Shown: positions 55,651 to 64,000 of the stretch, piece after piece
How the letters are laid out: the number at the start of each line of letters is the position of its first letter
Position numbering within the stretch: position 1 is the first letter of the stretch
The notes under the pieces: generated by a model
Databases searched by the model: none
Told to the model about the DNA's origin: nothing
The model's input: only the letters and a program-made list of their open reading frames with translations
DNA from: Pseudoalteromonas sp. S16_S37
Lineage (GTDB): Bacteria; Pseudomonadota; Gammaproteobacteria; Enterobacterales; Alteromonadaceae
Assembly: GCF_014694405.1 (NCBI RefSeq)
Contig: NZ_JAAUWV010000013.1
Location: 20,289 to 84,288 of the forward strand
Direction of reading: 5' to 3'
Length of the DNA stretch: 64,000 nucleotides
Translations under genes and position numbers: made by a program

Positions 55651-57078
55651 ATGGACAAGCAAATAAAAGTCAAAAATATCCCTTCAGAGGTAAAAATTCA
55701 AAAGCCGGATAATTTACAGCCGGATCGGTTTAATCCAAGAAATCGAATTTACGTGCGCGCAGTTCAAGGGCTGCATCAATTACTGAGAAAGCGAATAGGC
55801 TTTGTTGGTATGTTGGCTTTTATGCTCTTACCCTGGCTTAGCTTTAATGGTCAGCAAGCCGTATTGTTTGATTTATTTGAGCAGAAATTCAATATATTTG
55901 GCCTGACTTTATTACCCCAAGATTTAACCATTTTAGCGTTCATACTTATGATCGCAGCCTTTGCATTATTTTTAGTTACTACTTTTTATGGCCGAGTGTG
56001 GTGCGGCTACACCTGCCCTCAGACGGTTTGGACTTTTATCTTTATTTGGTTTGAAGAAAAGTTTGAAGGCACCGCAAATCAGCGCAAAAAGCTCGATCAA
56101 CGAGAAATGGACTTTGATAAATTTTGGCGAAAAACCGCAAAGCATGGCAGCTGGATGTTATTTTCGTTATATACCGCACTTACTTTCGTGGGGTATTTCA
56201 CATCGATACGTGAGTTAGTACCAAACTTACTTACTTTTTCTGCCAGTGGTTATGCCACAGTCAGCATTTTAGTATTTGCCATATGTACTTATGGTAATGC
56301 AGGCTGGATGCGCGAAATTATGTGTTTGCACATCTGTCCATATTCACGCTTTCAGTCCGCCATGTTTGATAAAGATACCTTTACCGTAAGTTATGATGCT
56401 AAACGCGGCGAATCAAGAGGCCCTCGCTCACGTAAACAAGATCCTAAGGATCTTGAGTTAGGTGACTGCATTGATTGTAATTTATGCGTTCAAGTGTGCC
56501 CTACAGGTATTGATATTCGTAACGGTTTGCAATACGAGTGTATTAACTGTGGCGCCTGTATAGATGCCTGCGACGGCGTAATGGATAAAATGAATTATCC
56601 AAGAGGGCTTATCTCTTATACCACTGAGCGAAACTTAGAAACATCAGCTGAAAAGACCAAACCAGTGCGTGGTAAATTAATTGGTTATTTATGTATTTTA
56701 CTGGTTTTATCAGGTGCGCTTGTAGCTAACATCGCCATGCGAAAACCCATGGAGTTGGATATTATTCGTGATAGAAACCAACTTTATCGGGTCAACTTTG
56801 ATGGACTAGTTGAAAACACTTACACCTTAAAAATAATTAACAAGGCACAAGTGTCTCAAACATATCATATTGATGTCGTGGGTTTGAGTAACTTTAAGTT
56901 TTTAGGAAAGCAGCAGATAACTGTTGATGCTGGTCGTTCGATGGACGTTCCCTTATCGATAGTCATTGACCCATACGATTTGAAAAAGCCGGTAACGGAG
57001 TTTGAGTTTTCAATTTATCTCGTTGACGAGCCTGATAGTCGCTTAACACAGCAGACGAACTTTTTTAAAGGTAAATAG
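55651..57078 (+). CDS. ccoG: cytochrome oxidase accessory protein CcoG (FixG/RdxA)
   Basis: A 475-aa inner-membrane ferredoxin with about five membrane segments. Two [4Fe-4S] motifs are at Cys273/276/279/283 and Cys297/300/303/307 (CIDCNLC, CINCGAC). A C-terminal Ig-like domain follows, plus CGYTCPQTVW near residue 120. The protein takes part in copper delivery to cbb3-type cytochrome c oxidase. The ccoNOPQ genes are not in the window. AAGGAG precedes the ATG. It ends with a good terminator. Confidence 0.95.
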   Translation: MDKQIKVKNIPSEVKIQKPDNLQPDRFNPRNRIYVRAVQGLHQLLRKRIGFVGMLAFMLLPWLSFNGQQAVLFDLFEQKFNIFGLTLLPQDLTILAFILMIAAFALFLVTTFYGRVWCGYTCPQTVWTFIFIWFEEKFEGTANQRKKLDQREMDFDKFWRKTAKHGSWMLFSLYTALTFVGYFTSIRELVPNLLTFSASGYATVSILVFAICTYGNAGWMREIMCLHICPYSRFQSAMFDKDTFTVSYDAKRGESRGPRSRKQDPKDLELGDCIDCNLCVQVCPTGIDIRNGLQYECINCGACIDACDGVMDKMNYPRGLISYTTERNLETSAEKTKPVRGKLIGYLCILLVLSGALVANIAMRKPMELDIIRDRNQLYRVNFDGLVENTYTLKIINKAQVSQTYHIDVVGLSNFKFLGKQQITVDAGRSMDVPLSIVIDPYDLKKPVTEFEFSIYLVDEPDSRLTQQTNFFKGK

Positions 57079-57102
57079 TTCAGTACACTACAGCTGACAG
57101 AT

Positions 57103-57127
57103 AAAAGCGGGTTAACCCGCTTTTTTT
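57103..57127 (+). terminator. rho-independent terminator of ccoG
   Basis: AAAAGCGGG, loop TTAA and CCCGCTTTT form a 9-bp stem followed by a T-run. Confidence 0.9.
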
Positions 57128-57142
57128 ATAACAGAGAGAATT

Positions 57143-58117
57143 ATGAGCGAATTTAGCTTTGCAAATCTAACCCCCGATTTCATTTTAGATGCCATTGAGA
57201 GCGTTGGGATATATCCTGAGTCAGGTCTATTGGCTCTAAACAGCTATGAGAATCGGGTGTATCAGTTTAAGGCTGATGATAATTGTCGCTATGTTGCTAA
57301 ATTCTATCGGCCACATCGTTGGAGTGACGAGCAAATTTCAGAAGAGCATTTGTTTGCATTTTGTTTGCAAGATGCTGAAGTGCCTGTGGTTGCGCCAATA
57401 AAGCGCGATGGTGATAGTTTATTGCATTACCAAGGCTACCGATTTGCATTATTCCCAAGTGTTGGTGGACGCCAGTTTGAGATGGATAATTTAGACCAAC
57501 TAGAAGTATTAGGGCGTTACATTGGTCGTATGCACAGTGTTGCTGGAACACAACAATTCAAACATCGGCCCACGATTAATTGCCAGGACTATTTATACAG
57601 CGCAAAGGATGCATTACTTAAAAGTCAGCTATTACCGATGCACTTAGAAACATCTTTTGTCACGATTCTAGAACGCTTGATAGAAAAAACAGCACAAGAA
57701 TATCAGCAAGTTGAGCAGATCCGTTTGCATGGTGACTGTCATGCTGGCAATATTCTCTGGTCAGGTGATCATTTAATGTTGGTTGACCTTGATGATTGCC
57801 GTCAAGGCCCTTTGATCCAAGATCTTTGGATGATGTTAAATGGCGATAAACAAGAACAGATAGTACAACTCGATACACTGCTATCGGGTTATGAAGAATT
57901 TAATACGTTTGAGCAGCGTCAGTTAAATTTAATTGAGCCTCTGCGTGCTATGCGTATGGTGCACTACATGAGTTGGATAGCAACTCGTTGGCAAGATCCT
58001 GCTTTTCCACGGAACTTTTCGTGGTTTGCAACTGACAAATACTGGGAACAACAGATATTGGCACTAAAAGAACAGTTTGCCACGTTACATGAACCTGCGC
58101 TGAGATTAATTCCATAA
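57143..58117 (+). CDS. srkA: stress response kinase A (YihE)
   Basis: A 324-aa protein kinase-like fold (E. coli SrkA 328 aa). The catalytic loop is HGDCHAGNILW and the metal-binding LVDLDDC follows. YENRVYQFKADDN belongs to the N-lobe. In E. coli it is a Ser/Thr kinase of the Cpx regulon that protects against stress-linked cell death and precedes dsbA. That order is kept here, with dsbA 16 bp downstream. Confidence 0.93.
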   Translation: MSEFSFANLTPDFILDAIESVGIYPESGLLALNSYENRVYQFKADDNCRYVAKFYRPHRWSDEQISEEHLFAFCLQDAEVPVVAPIKRDGDSLLHYQGYRFALFPSVGGRQFEMDNLDQLEVLGRYIGRMHSVAGTQQFKHRPTINCQDYLYSAKDALLKSQLLPMHLETSFVTILERLIEKTAQEYQQVEQIRLHGDCHAGNILWSGDHLMLVDLDDCRQGPLIQDLWMMLNGDKQEQIVQLDTLLSGYEEFNTFEQRQLNLIEPLRAMRMVHYMSWIATRWQDPAFPRNFSWFATDKYWEQQILALKEQFATLHEPALRLIP

Positions 58118-58133
58118 AAATTGAGAGATATCT

Positions 58134-58766
58134 ATGTTTAAAACAATAAAACAATCCCTTTTGCTACTGGTTATACCCTTGTTAGCGTTTGCCGTGAATG
58201 CAGCTGATTTTACTGATGGTAAACACTATCAGACTATCGAAAACACTAAAAGCGAGACTAAAAAAGTAACTGAGTTTTTCTCTTTTTACTGCCCACACTG
58301 CTATCAATTTGAGCCTATTGCCATAGCGCTTGAAGATAGCTTACCCGAGGGAGCTGAATTTGAAAAAAGTCATGTGAACTTTTTGGGTGGAATGCCTGCA
58401 CAAGTACAAAGCAATCTAAGCTATGCCTACATAATCGCGCAACAAGCTGGCAAGGGTAAACAAATTGCTGCACAGATTTTTGATAGTATTCACAAGAAAC
58501 ATGCAAACCTAGCAGATATTAAAGATCTGAAAAAACTGCTTGAACTTAATGGTATAAGTGAAAAAGAGTTCGACCAAAGCATGAGCAGCATGCTGGTTAT
58601 TGCAGCAGAGAAGAAAATGCAAGAACAGCAAGAACTGTTTGGTAAATTGGGCGCATTAACTGGTGTGCCTACGTTTATTGTCAATAACAAGTACAAAATA
58701 AATGTGCGAGAGCTGAAAAGCCAAGCTGAATTGGAATCACTGGTAAAATACTTACTAGAAAAATAA
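58134..58766 (+). CDS. dsbA: thiol:disulfide oxidoreductase DsbA (CPHC type)
   Basis: A 210-aa periplasmic thioredoxin-fold enzyme with a signal peptide (about 1-23). The active site is Cys53-Pro-His-Cys56 and the cis-proline loop is GVPTFIVN, both classical for DsbA. It introduces disulfides into exported proteins and is reoxidised by DsbB. It is probably in an operon with srkA and a second dsbA copy. Many of the exported proteins in this window contain cysteines that could need it. Confidence 0.94.
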   Translation: MFKTIKQSLLLLVIPLLAFAVNAADFTDGKHYQTIENTKSETKKVTEFFSFYCPHCYQFEPIAIALEDSLPEGAEFEKSHVNFLGGMPAQVQSNLSYAYIIAQQAGKGKQIAAQIFDSIHKKHANLADIKDLKKLLELNGISEKEFDQSMSSMLVIAAEKKMQEQQELFGKLGALTGVPTFIVNNKYKINVRELKSQAELESLVKYLLEK

Positions 58767-58781
58767 GAATTGGAGATAGAT

Positions 58782-59414
58782 ATGTTGAAGTTTATAAAAG
58801 CAGCAGCCGTGGCACTTATGCTACCTATGCTAGCGAATGCCGCGCAGCAATTTGAAGAAGGCGTGCATTATGAAGTGGTGTCTGAGCGTGGCACTAAAAA
58901 GCCAGAAGTAACGGAGTACTTTTCGTTTTACTGCCCAGCCTGTAATGCTTTTGAACCATTAATTGCAGAGTTTAAGCCAAAATTAGATAAAGACGTAAAG
59001 TTTAAAAAGAGCCATGTTAATTTTGTTGGTCCCCGTGACCCAGAAATGCAAGAGATGATGGCAAATGCATTAGCTACGGCGGCGGTATTACCTCAAAAAG
59101 ATGCCATCGTATCTGCATTGTTTTCTCATATTCACACCAAACGTGGAAAAATCAATGAGCTTGCTGATATAAAAGATATTTTTGTATCACAAGGTGTTGA
59201 TGCAGACAACTTTGATAAAGTGTATAAAAGTTTTTCTGTGCGCACCAAGGCATCTCGTATGACACGTATGCAAGAGCAATTACAAGATAAGGGCGCGCTA
59301 ACAGGCGTACCTACGTTTATTGTTAATGGTAAATACAAGTTACTATTGCGTGAATCTAAAACCACAACACCTGAGCAGATCAGTGCTTTGATCAACTACT
59401 TAGCAGCTAAGTAA
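58782..59414 (+). CDS. second DsbA-like oxidoreductase (CPAC type)
   Basis: The ATG at 58782, with GGAGAT upstream, gives a normal signal peptide (MLKFIKAAAVALMLPMLANA|A). The 210-aa product is clearly a paralogue of the preceding dsbA. The active site is Cys51-Pro-Ala-Cys54 instead of CPHC, and GVPTFIVN is kept. The His-to-Ala change in the dipeptide is expected to lower the redox potential and oxidising power. The pair may differ in substrates or one may act as isomerase or reductase. A terminator follows. Confidence 0.9.
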   Translation: MLKFIKAAAVALMLPMLANAAQQFEEGVHYEVVSERGTKKPEVTEYFSFYCPACNAFEPLIAEFKPKLDKDVKFKKSHVNFVGPRDPEMQEMMANALATAAVLPQKDAIVSALFSHIHTKRGKINELADIKDIFVSQGVDADNFDKVYKSFSVRTKASRMTRMQEQLQDKGALTGVPTFIVNGKYKLLLRESKTTTPEQISALINYLAAK

Positions 59415-59436
59415 TAGTGACTTAGTGTGTAAGATT

Positions 59437-59462
59437 AAAAAGCCTCGTAATGAGGCTTTTTG
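59437..59462 (+). terminator. rho-independent terminator after the dsbA pair
   Basis: AAAAGCCTC, a short loop and GAGGCTTTT form a 9-bp stem followed by T residues. Confidence 0.9.
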
Positions 59463-59884
59463 CTATTTAAAATAAACGAACCAAACTACCGCTACTTCCA
59501 AAGCCATAATACAAAACGACACCGCTTCTGAGCAGCTCCAGAATAATACCTGCTGGACCAATAGGTTGTTAGCCAAAGATATTTAAAACAGTACTTGATG
59601 AATCCCAAGCAGGCTCGTAAATAAGCATATCATCAAGATTGGACGAGTTGCTTTTCAAAATGTGCTATACCACCTTATTGGGCTACGAATAGTCTGCATT
59701 CGGAAACTTTCAGGGATAACAAGGCTAATTTACGCGTCAATAGTAGGCCTATTGCAAGTAAATTCAACGCCGTTAGCGTTGAAAGTAGTCGCAGGAGATA
59801 GATTTATTATCCAGAGCTCAGGTTAATTAATATTGTTACATGGATACGAATTAGATGGGGGCAAGATATTTAACGTTGTTTTAA
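59463..59884. other. intergenic region without a supported gene
   Basis: About 420 bases between the dsbA terminator and the trmA terminator. One minus-strand frame (59467-59664) stays open for two stretches of about 30 codons around a single stop (MLIYEPAWDSSSTVLNIFG, then QPIGPAGIILELLRSG). It could be the remnant of a decayed gene or chance. A small dyad CAACGCCGTTAGCGTTG is at 59768-59784. Nothing else is seen. Confidence 0.4.
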
Positions 59885-59915
59885 ACCTGCCCCAACCACA
59901 GAGGTTAGGGCAGGT
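59885..59915 (-). terminator. terminator of trmA
   Basis: ACCTGCCCCAACC and GGTTAGGGCAGGT form a 13-bp stem with one mismatch and a 5-nt loop, just after the trmA stop. On the minus strand the stem is followed by TTTAAAAC. Confidence 0.75.
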
Positions 59916-59923
59916 ATTAGGGC

Positions 59924-61021
59924 TTATTTGCGCTGTAAAAATACACCAGACTCAACATGATGGGTGTACGGGAATTGATCAAAAATAGCGATGCGTGACA
60001 CTGTGTGTGTCTCGCAAAGTAGTTCTAGATCACGTTCCAATGTGTCTGGATTACAAGAAATGTAAATAATGTTGTCATAGTTTGCCACTAATCGGCATGT
60101 CAGTTCATCCATTCCTGCACGAGGTGGGTCAACCAAAATGGTTTGGCAATTGTAATCTTGCAGGTTGATGCCATTAAGCCTTGAAAAAGAGCGCTCTCCT
60201 TTCATAGCTTGTGTAAATTCTTCACTAGACATACGAATGATATCTAGATTTTCAACTTTATTGGCCGCAATATTATATTGCGCAGAATGTACCGACGATT
60301 TTGATATTTCTGTTGCTAGAACTTTATTGAAACTGCCCGCCAGTGCGATAGAAAAATTACCGTTACCGCAGTAAAGTTCTAACAAGTCATTTTTAAGCGG
60401 CGCGCATATCGACTGAGCCCAAGCAAGCATTTTCTCATTTACTTTTGCGTTAGGTTGAGTGAAGCTATTTTCAACTTGTTGATATATATAATCTTGACCA
60501 TTAACAGTCAATTTCTCGGTTACAAAGTCATCACCAAAAACTACTTTTTGTTTTCTCGCTCTGCCGATAAAGTCAATCTTATAAGTCTGTTGTAATTCTT
60601 GACGCAATTGCTGCATTGCGGTTTGCCACTGTTCATCTAATGCTTTGTGATACAGCAGACTCACTAAAATTTCACCGCTGAGTGTTGATAGGTAATCGAT
60701 TTGGAAAAGTTTTCGTCTTAGCACTTCATTATGACGCAGCTTATCCATCAAGACCTGCATCATTTCTTGTATCAAAGGTGCAGCCGGATCAAATTGATCG
60801 ACGCGTATTTTTTGTTTGGTTTGTTGATCAAACATGATGTGAAATAAATCATCATCTTCATGCCAGACTCTAAATTCTGCTCGCTGCCTATACTGCGTTT
60901 TAGGTGAGCCGTACACTTCCAATTCTGGTGCATTGAATTTCGCGAATTGCTCGCTAATGCGTTGTTGTTTTTCTGCGAGCTGTTGCTCGTAGACAGAAGT
61001 ATCGATCAGAATGACAGCCAT
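59924..61021 (-). CDS. trmA: tRNA (uracil-5-)-methyltransferase
   Basis: A 365-aa SAM-dependent enzyme, the E. coli length (366 aa). The SAM motif is [15 protein letters not shown], followed by DPPRAGMD. The nucleophilic cysteine is in ISCNP, and the C-terminal HHVESGVFL carries the catalytic Glu. It makes 5-methyluridine at position 54 of the T-loop of tRNA. No iron-sulfur cysteines are present, which separates it from RlmC/RlmD. In E. coli trmA also lies near murI and rrnB, so the neighbourhood is conserved. Confidence 0.96.
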   Translation of the reverse strand: MAVILIDTSVYEQQLAEKQQRISEQFAKFNAPELEVYGSPKTQYRQRAEFRVWHEDDDLFHIMFDQQTKQKIRVDQFDPAAPLIQEMMQVLMDKLRHNEVLRRKLFQIDYLSTLSGEILVSLLYHKALDEQWQTAMQQLRQELQQTYKIDFIGRARKQKVVFGDDFVTEKLTVNGQDYIYQQVENSFTQPNAKVNEKMLAWAQSICAPLKNDLLELYCGNGNFSIALAGSFNKVLATEISKSSVHSAQYNIAANKVENLDIIRMSSEEFTQAMKGERSFSRLNGINLQDYNCQTILVDPPRAGMDELTCRLVANYDNIIYISCNPDTLERDLELLCETHTVSRIAIFDQFPYTHHVESGVFLQRK

Positions 61022-61205
61022 AATTACAAGTACCTTACAAAACCAGAGGCGCTATTGTAGGGAGCATTGTGAATTTGTCCAGTTTATCGCATAAAAATTG
61101 TTTCTTTTTTATACTAAAACACTACAGCTTAGCTTATTTGGGCCGATAACAAGGAACGGGTGGTTGTGCTTTAAGCAAAGTGACCGCGATATTTGGAGCC
61201 ATGTT

Positions 61206-62306
61206 ATGAAAATTGGACAATTACATCAATTGCTTAACCCAGCAATGACAAACAAAATGAACAAACCTAATACGTTTGTGCCGAGTATTAAACTGAATTC
61301 AGATAGTTATTTTGGAGACAAAAATAAACTGGCTGCAATGGTTTTAGATGACAAATTAGCCCAAGCTTTGGGTATAGAGAAGAAGGCGGAAAAAGAAAAG
61401 CCATTATTCGATTTCGAAGCAATAACCAAAAATGTATTAGACTTTGTTACTTCGGCTGTAAAACGTGCAAAAGTCGACGGCAAAGATGATGACATGCTCA
61501 AAGAGATGCTAGGCGCTGCTCGCAAGGGAGTGCAAATGGGTATCGATGAGGCAACTGAAGAATTAAAAGGCGTTAATGCGTTTAACGATGAGATAGAGCA
61601 GGGTATTGAAAAGGCAAAAGAAGGTATCTTTAAAGGGTTAGATGAATTTGAAGAGTCATTGTTTAGCCCTAAATTCCAGTCAATGCAAGTGAGCGAAGCA
61701 CAGTACGCGAGTTTATCGAACCAGGCTGAATACAGTTTTACAACAGCTGAAGGTGATGAAGTAAAAATCACCTTTAATGATGCACGTTCAGAATCAAAAG
61801 CGGCTGCATACAGTCAAAAAGGCAATGACCATGGACTAGCTATAGGTCAACAAAGCAATCATGAAGTGAGCTTTTCTATAGTCATCAATGGTGAATTAAA
61901 CCTCGAAGAGCAGCAAGCAATTAATGAAATGATGAAAGACGTGCGTAATGTCAGTGACTCTTTCTTTTCAGGTGCCTATAACGATGCATTTGAAAAAGCA
62001 AAATCGCTGAATATTGAGAGCGAACAAATAGCCAATTTCACCATGGACCTTCGTCAGTCTAAAACTACAGCAGCGATTAGTCAGTATCAGCAAACTAATC
62101 CAGTCAAAGAAATTGAAAAAGAACTTCAGCCACTAGACAAACAATTAGAGAATATTCACGGACAAGGTAAGAAACTCGGAATTGAGCAGCAGCTGCCGGA
62201 TATCCTAGCTTGGATCAATGAAGGGCAAAATCGTCTAAATGAGTTTTTGGATTATGCGAAAGGCTTTTTTGAGCAGTTAAACATTCGAGAGCAAGACAAG
62301 AAGTAA
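61206..62306 (+). CDS. DUF5610-like protein of unknown function
   Basis: The ATG at 61206 with GGAG seven bases upstream is chosen; a frame from 61098 adds 36 implausible residues. The 366-aa product has no signal peptide. It contains a helical region rich in Lys and Glu (FEAITKNVLDFVTSAVKRA, ATEELKGVNAFNDEIEQGI) and a beta segment, AEYSFTTAEGDEVKITF. From memory this resembles the DUF5610 family of marine gammaproteobacteria. It occupies the place of btuB between trmA and murI. It is transcribed towards murI, 64 bp away. Confidence 0.6.
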   Translation: MKIGQLHQLLNPAMTNKMNKPNTFVPSIKLNSDSYFGDKNKLAAMVLDDKLAQALGIEKKAEKEKPLFDFEAITKNVLDFVTSAVKRAKVDGKDDDMLKEMLGAARKGVQMGIDEATEELKGVNAFNDEIEQGIEKAKEGIFKGLDEFEESLFSPKFQSMQVSEAQYASLSNQAEYSFTTAEGDEVKITFNDARSESKAAAYSQKGNDHGLAIGQQSNHEVSFSIVINGELNLEEQQAINEMMKDVRNVSDSFFSGAYNDAFEKAKSLNIESEQIANFTMDLRQSKTTAAISQYQQTNPVKEIEKELQPLDKQLENIHGQGKKLGIEQQLPDILAWINEGQNRLNEFLDYAKGFFEQLNIREQDKK

Positions 62307-62370
62307 TTTATTTTTAAGGTTTGTCATGGCAAACTGCTGCAGGTGCAAAATATAGAGGAGTTGCAGTAGT

Positions 62371-63150
62371 TTGCCGCACATTTTAGTTTTTGATTCAGGC
62401 ATAGGTGGAACGAGTGTCTTAGAACATATTCAATCGTTGGTACCCAATGCAGAATATAGTTATGTGATGGACAATGCGCTGCTCCCCTACGGTTTGCAAT
62501 CGGAGCAAACAATTCAAGCACGTTTGGCTTGCTTGGTGAAACGTGCCGAGCAATTTGCTCATTCTGTTGACCTTATCGTTATAGCCTGCAACACAGCTTC
62601 TACACATGCATTGGCGGCAACCCGTGAAATAACCGACATACCAATTGTAGGGGTGGTCCCAGCGATAAAACCCGCGGCACTAAGTAGTAAAAAGAAGCAT
62701 ATTGCTTTGCTTGCTACGCCTGCGACGTCAAATAACGCCTATACCAATTCACTTATTAAAGAATACGCAAAAGACTGTAAGGTAGATTTGCATCACTCCA
62801 CAAGGTTGGTGTCGCTCGCTGAGCAGCTATATTGGCAAGAGACTATTGATGTCGATTTACTTAACCGAGAGTTGGCGTTGATCGGTATTGATGAGCAAGT
62901 CGACAGTATCGTACTCGGCTGTACGCACTTTCCCATACTAAAGAAACAACTGAGTGAATATTATGGATATGATGTTCAATTGATTGACTCAGGCGCTGCA
63001 ATTGCAAAGCGTGTTAGGTTTTTACTTAGCGATAAATTGGAACAGATAAGCGATGCAAATAAAAGGCCGCTACAGTTTTATGCAACGGCCCCTGAAAAGT
63101 TGACTTATAAAGATCACATTGAACTAAAAGCAATTGGACTTAATTGCTAG
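62371..63150 (+). CDS. murI: glutamate racemase
   Basis: A 259-aa racemase (E. coli 285 aa). The two catalytic cysteines are Cys73 (IACNTAST) and Cys182 (LGCTHFP), and the N-terminal VFDSGIGG is intact. It makes D-glutamate for peptidoglycan. The start is TTG with GAGGAG about ten bases upstream, so translation may be kept low. The 3' end overlaps the convergent RRM gene by 11 bp. The location upstream of rRNA promoters matches E. coli murI-rrnB. Confidence 0.95.
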   Translation: MPHILVFDSGIGGTSVLEHIQSLVPNAEYSYVMDNALLPYGLQSEQTIQARLACLVKRAEQFAHSVDLIVIACNTASTHALAATREITDIPIVGVVPAIKPAALSSKKKHIALLATPATSNNAYTNSLIKEYAKDCKVDLHHSTRLVSLAEQLYWQETIDVDLLNRELALIGIDEQVDSIVLGCTHFPILKKQLSEYYGYDVQLIDSGAAIAKRVRFLLSDKLEQISDANKRPLQFYATAPEKLTYKDHIELKAIGLNC

Positions 63151-63613
63151 TTTCTTCCTCTTCTTCACCATCAAACTGTTTCTGTTTTGCTGCACGTACT
63201 TTCAAGGTACGTTGTTGAAACTCTTTGTCGTTCAGTTGTGAAATAGCATTGTCGGCGTCTTTTTCTGCCATTTCCACAAAACCGAAGCCGCGGCGTTTGC
63301 CTGTATTTTTGTCTTTTAGTAGGCGAACGCTGAATACTTGCCCTTGTTGAGCGAATAGTTCACGTACAACGCCTTCATTTGCTTTATATGGTAGATTGCC
63401 TACATACAAAGTTTTAGTGGTGACTTCACTTTTTTCACCTGAAGAAGGTTGAGATGTAGAGAAAGCAACGGCGAAGCCGCCAATAATAATACCAATAGCA
63501 AATACAATTGGAGTACTGACTTGGATGCTAGAAAATAATAGCTGCATTACGATAAATCCAATAATAGCCAGTATAACGGTAATTAAATAAGACTTTTGAG
63601 ATGATGATTTCAT
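63140..63613 (-). CDS. membrane-anchored RRM RNA-binding protein
   Basis: A 157-aa protein. Two hydrophobic segments (about 9-28 and 33-52) form an N-terminal hairpin anchor, followed by one RNA recognition motif: RNP2 LYVGNL (69-74) and RNP1 KRRGFGFV (106-113), and a short acidic tail DGEEEEE. Bacterial RRM proteins are usually soluble and cyanobacterial-like; joining the domain to a membrane anchor is less common but known in marine gammaproteobacteria. It could place RNA at the inner membrane. The target is unknown. It is transcribed away from the rRNA promoters. Confidence 0.85.
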   Translation of the reverse strand: MKSSSQKSYLITVILAIIGFIVMQLLFSSIQVSTPIVFAIGIIIGGFAVAFSTSQPSSGEKSEVTTKTLYVGNLPYKANEGVVRELFAQQGQVFSVRLLKDKNTGKRRGFGFVEMAEKDADNAISQLNDKEFQQRTLKVRAAKQKQFDGEEEEETSN

Positions 63614-63806
63614 AATAAGGTTACCAATAAACAGAGGGTATACATTAATTTAACAAATAAGGAAGCTATCTTAACGAGATTAATAAACTTCGCAATAATA
63701 AAAATAGATATAGCTCAGAAAATTGCATTAAAAATAGGCAAAAAAGAACTTAATTATCAAAAACGCTCATTATCTGTCCAAATAGAAAGATCTTTGAAAA
63801 AAACAC

Positions 63807-63834
63807 TTGATCAAAAAAAGGATCGCCCTATAAT
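63807..63834 (+). promoter_or_regulatory. rRNA operon promoter P1 (probable)
   Basis: TTGATC (63807-63812), a 16-bp spacer and a perfect TATAAT (63829-63834) are followed by the GC-rich discriminator GCGACCCCAC, typical of stringently controlled stable-RNA promoters. The AT-rich DNA upstream (about 63650-63806) could be an UP element. No gene is seen between 63614 and the window end. Confidence 0.8.
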
Positions 63835-63942
63835 GCGACCCCACTGACACGGAGCGCTGAGCAACTTAAGCAAAGCAACAACGAGTCAGCGTCGAGTAAA
63901 ACTTAATGTTTAAACTTCTTTTGAAATCTTAAAAATTAAGTG

Positions 63943-63970
63943 TTGACAAAAAATAGGGAATGCTTAGAAT
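63943..63970 (+). promoter_or_regulatory. rRNA operon promoter P2 (probable)
   Basis: A perfect TTGACA (63943-63948), a 16-bp spacer and TAGAAT (63965-63970) lie 136 bp downstream of P1. The leader beyond (CACACCCCTAGCGAG) runs to the window edge. Tandem P1/P2 spacing and the murI neighbour point to a 16S-23S-5S operon starting beyond 64000. Confidence 0.85.
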
Positions 63971-64000
63971 GCACACCCCTAGCGAGATGAAGCCAAGCGC

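Noticed and set aside
59467..59664. Decayed gene on the minus strand between the dsbA pair and trmA
   Set aside because: Two open stretches of about 30 codons around one stop are within chance, and I recognise no family. It is kept only as a note on the intergenic region.
61098..61205. Longer start for the DUF5610-like gene
   Set aside because: The extra 36 residues look non-coding, and the ATG at 61206 has GGAG at the right distance.
63835..64000. tRNA or 16S rRNA start inside the window
   Set aside because: No cloverleaf or recognisable 16S 5' sequence is present before the edge; only the promoters and leader are visible.

Overview
The window reads as chromosomal DNA of a marine gammaproteobacterium, most likely Pseudoalteromonas or a close relative in the Alteromonadales. 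Several gene orders shared with Escherichia coli support this: hslR-hslO-pckA, srkA-dsbA, and trmA-murI next to ribosomal RNA promoters. A complete gspC-N type II secretion operon sits beside hslR. No tRNA, CRISPR array or prophage was seen. One intact insertion sequence is present.

Layout. (1) 2-9686: an operon-like run of secreted proteins. It holds a thermolysin-type (M4) metalloprotease with GEVED and PKD-like domains (5' end outside the window), a secreted protein ending in a Hint autoprocessing domain, a small GEVED protein, and three paralogues. Two of the paralogues resemble the stonustoxin (SNTX) branch of the MACPF/CDC pore-forming superfamily. This looks like an undescribed secreted effector or toxin system. 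(2) 9741-21259: a small-molecule gene cluster with a LysR regulator, MFS exporter, two carrier proteins, a KAS III-like enzyme, an AsnB-type amidotransferase, an AfsA-like hotdog protein, an old-yellow-enzyme reductase, two short-chain dehydrogenases, a phosphopantetheinyl transferase and an NADP-binding oxidoreductase. It has no modular synthase, and I cannot match it to a known product. (3) 21317-26765: a LysR regulator divergent from an RND efflux adaptor and pump. (4) 27103-31922: the leucine operon leuL-A-B-C-D with an attenuator whose leader peptide uses all six leucine codons.

(5) 32032-39438: a secreted protein of unknown function, a globin, a small periplasmic protein, a TerB-like protein, hemN with a possible FNR site, a chemoreceptor and pckA with paired operator-like sites. 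(6) 39651-41292: an IS1182-type element that appears to have inserted into the hslO terminator and duplicated its stem. (7) 41321-54194: hslO, hslR and gspC-N. (8) 54203-59414: a UPF0149 protein, a 12-bp tandem repeat that could encode an ALAK-repeat peptide, two small genes, ccoG, srkA and two tandem dsbA paralogues. (9) 59415-64000: trmA, a DUF5610-like gene, murI, a membrane-anchored RRM protein and two strong tandem promoters, almost certainly of an rRNA operon that begins beyond the window.

How the parts may work together. Region 1 encodes signal-peptide proteins that the type II system and the DsbA pair of regions 7 and 8 could export and fold. Region 2 carries its own exporter and carrier-protein activation, and the neighbouring RND pump could add efflux or self-protection. 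These links are inferences from proximity and protein type.
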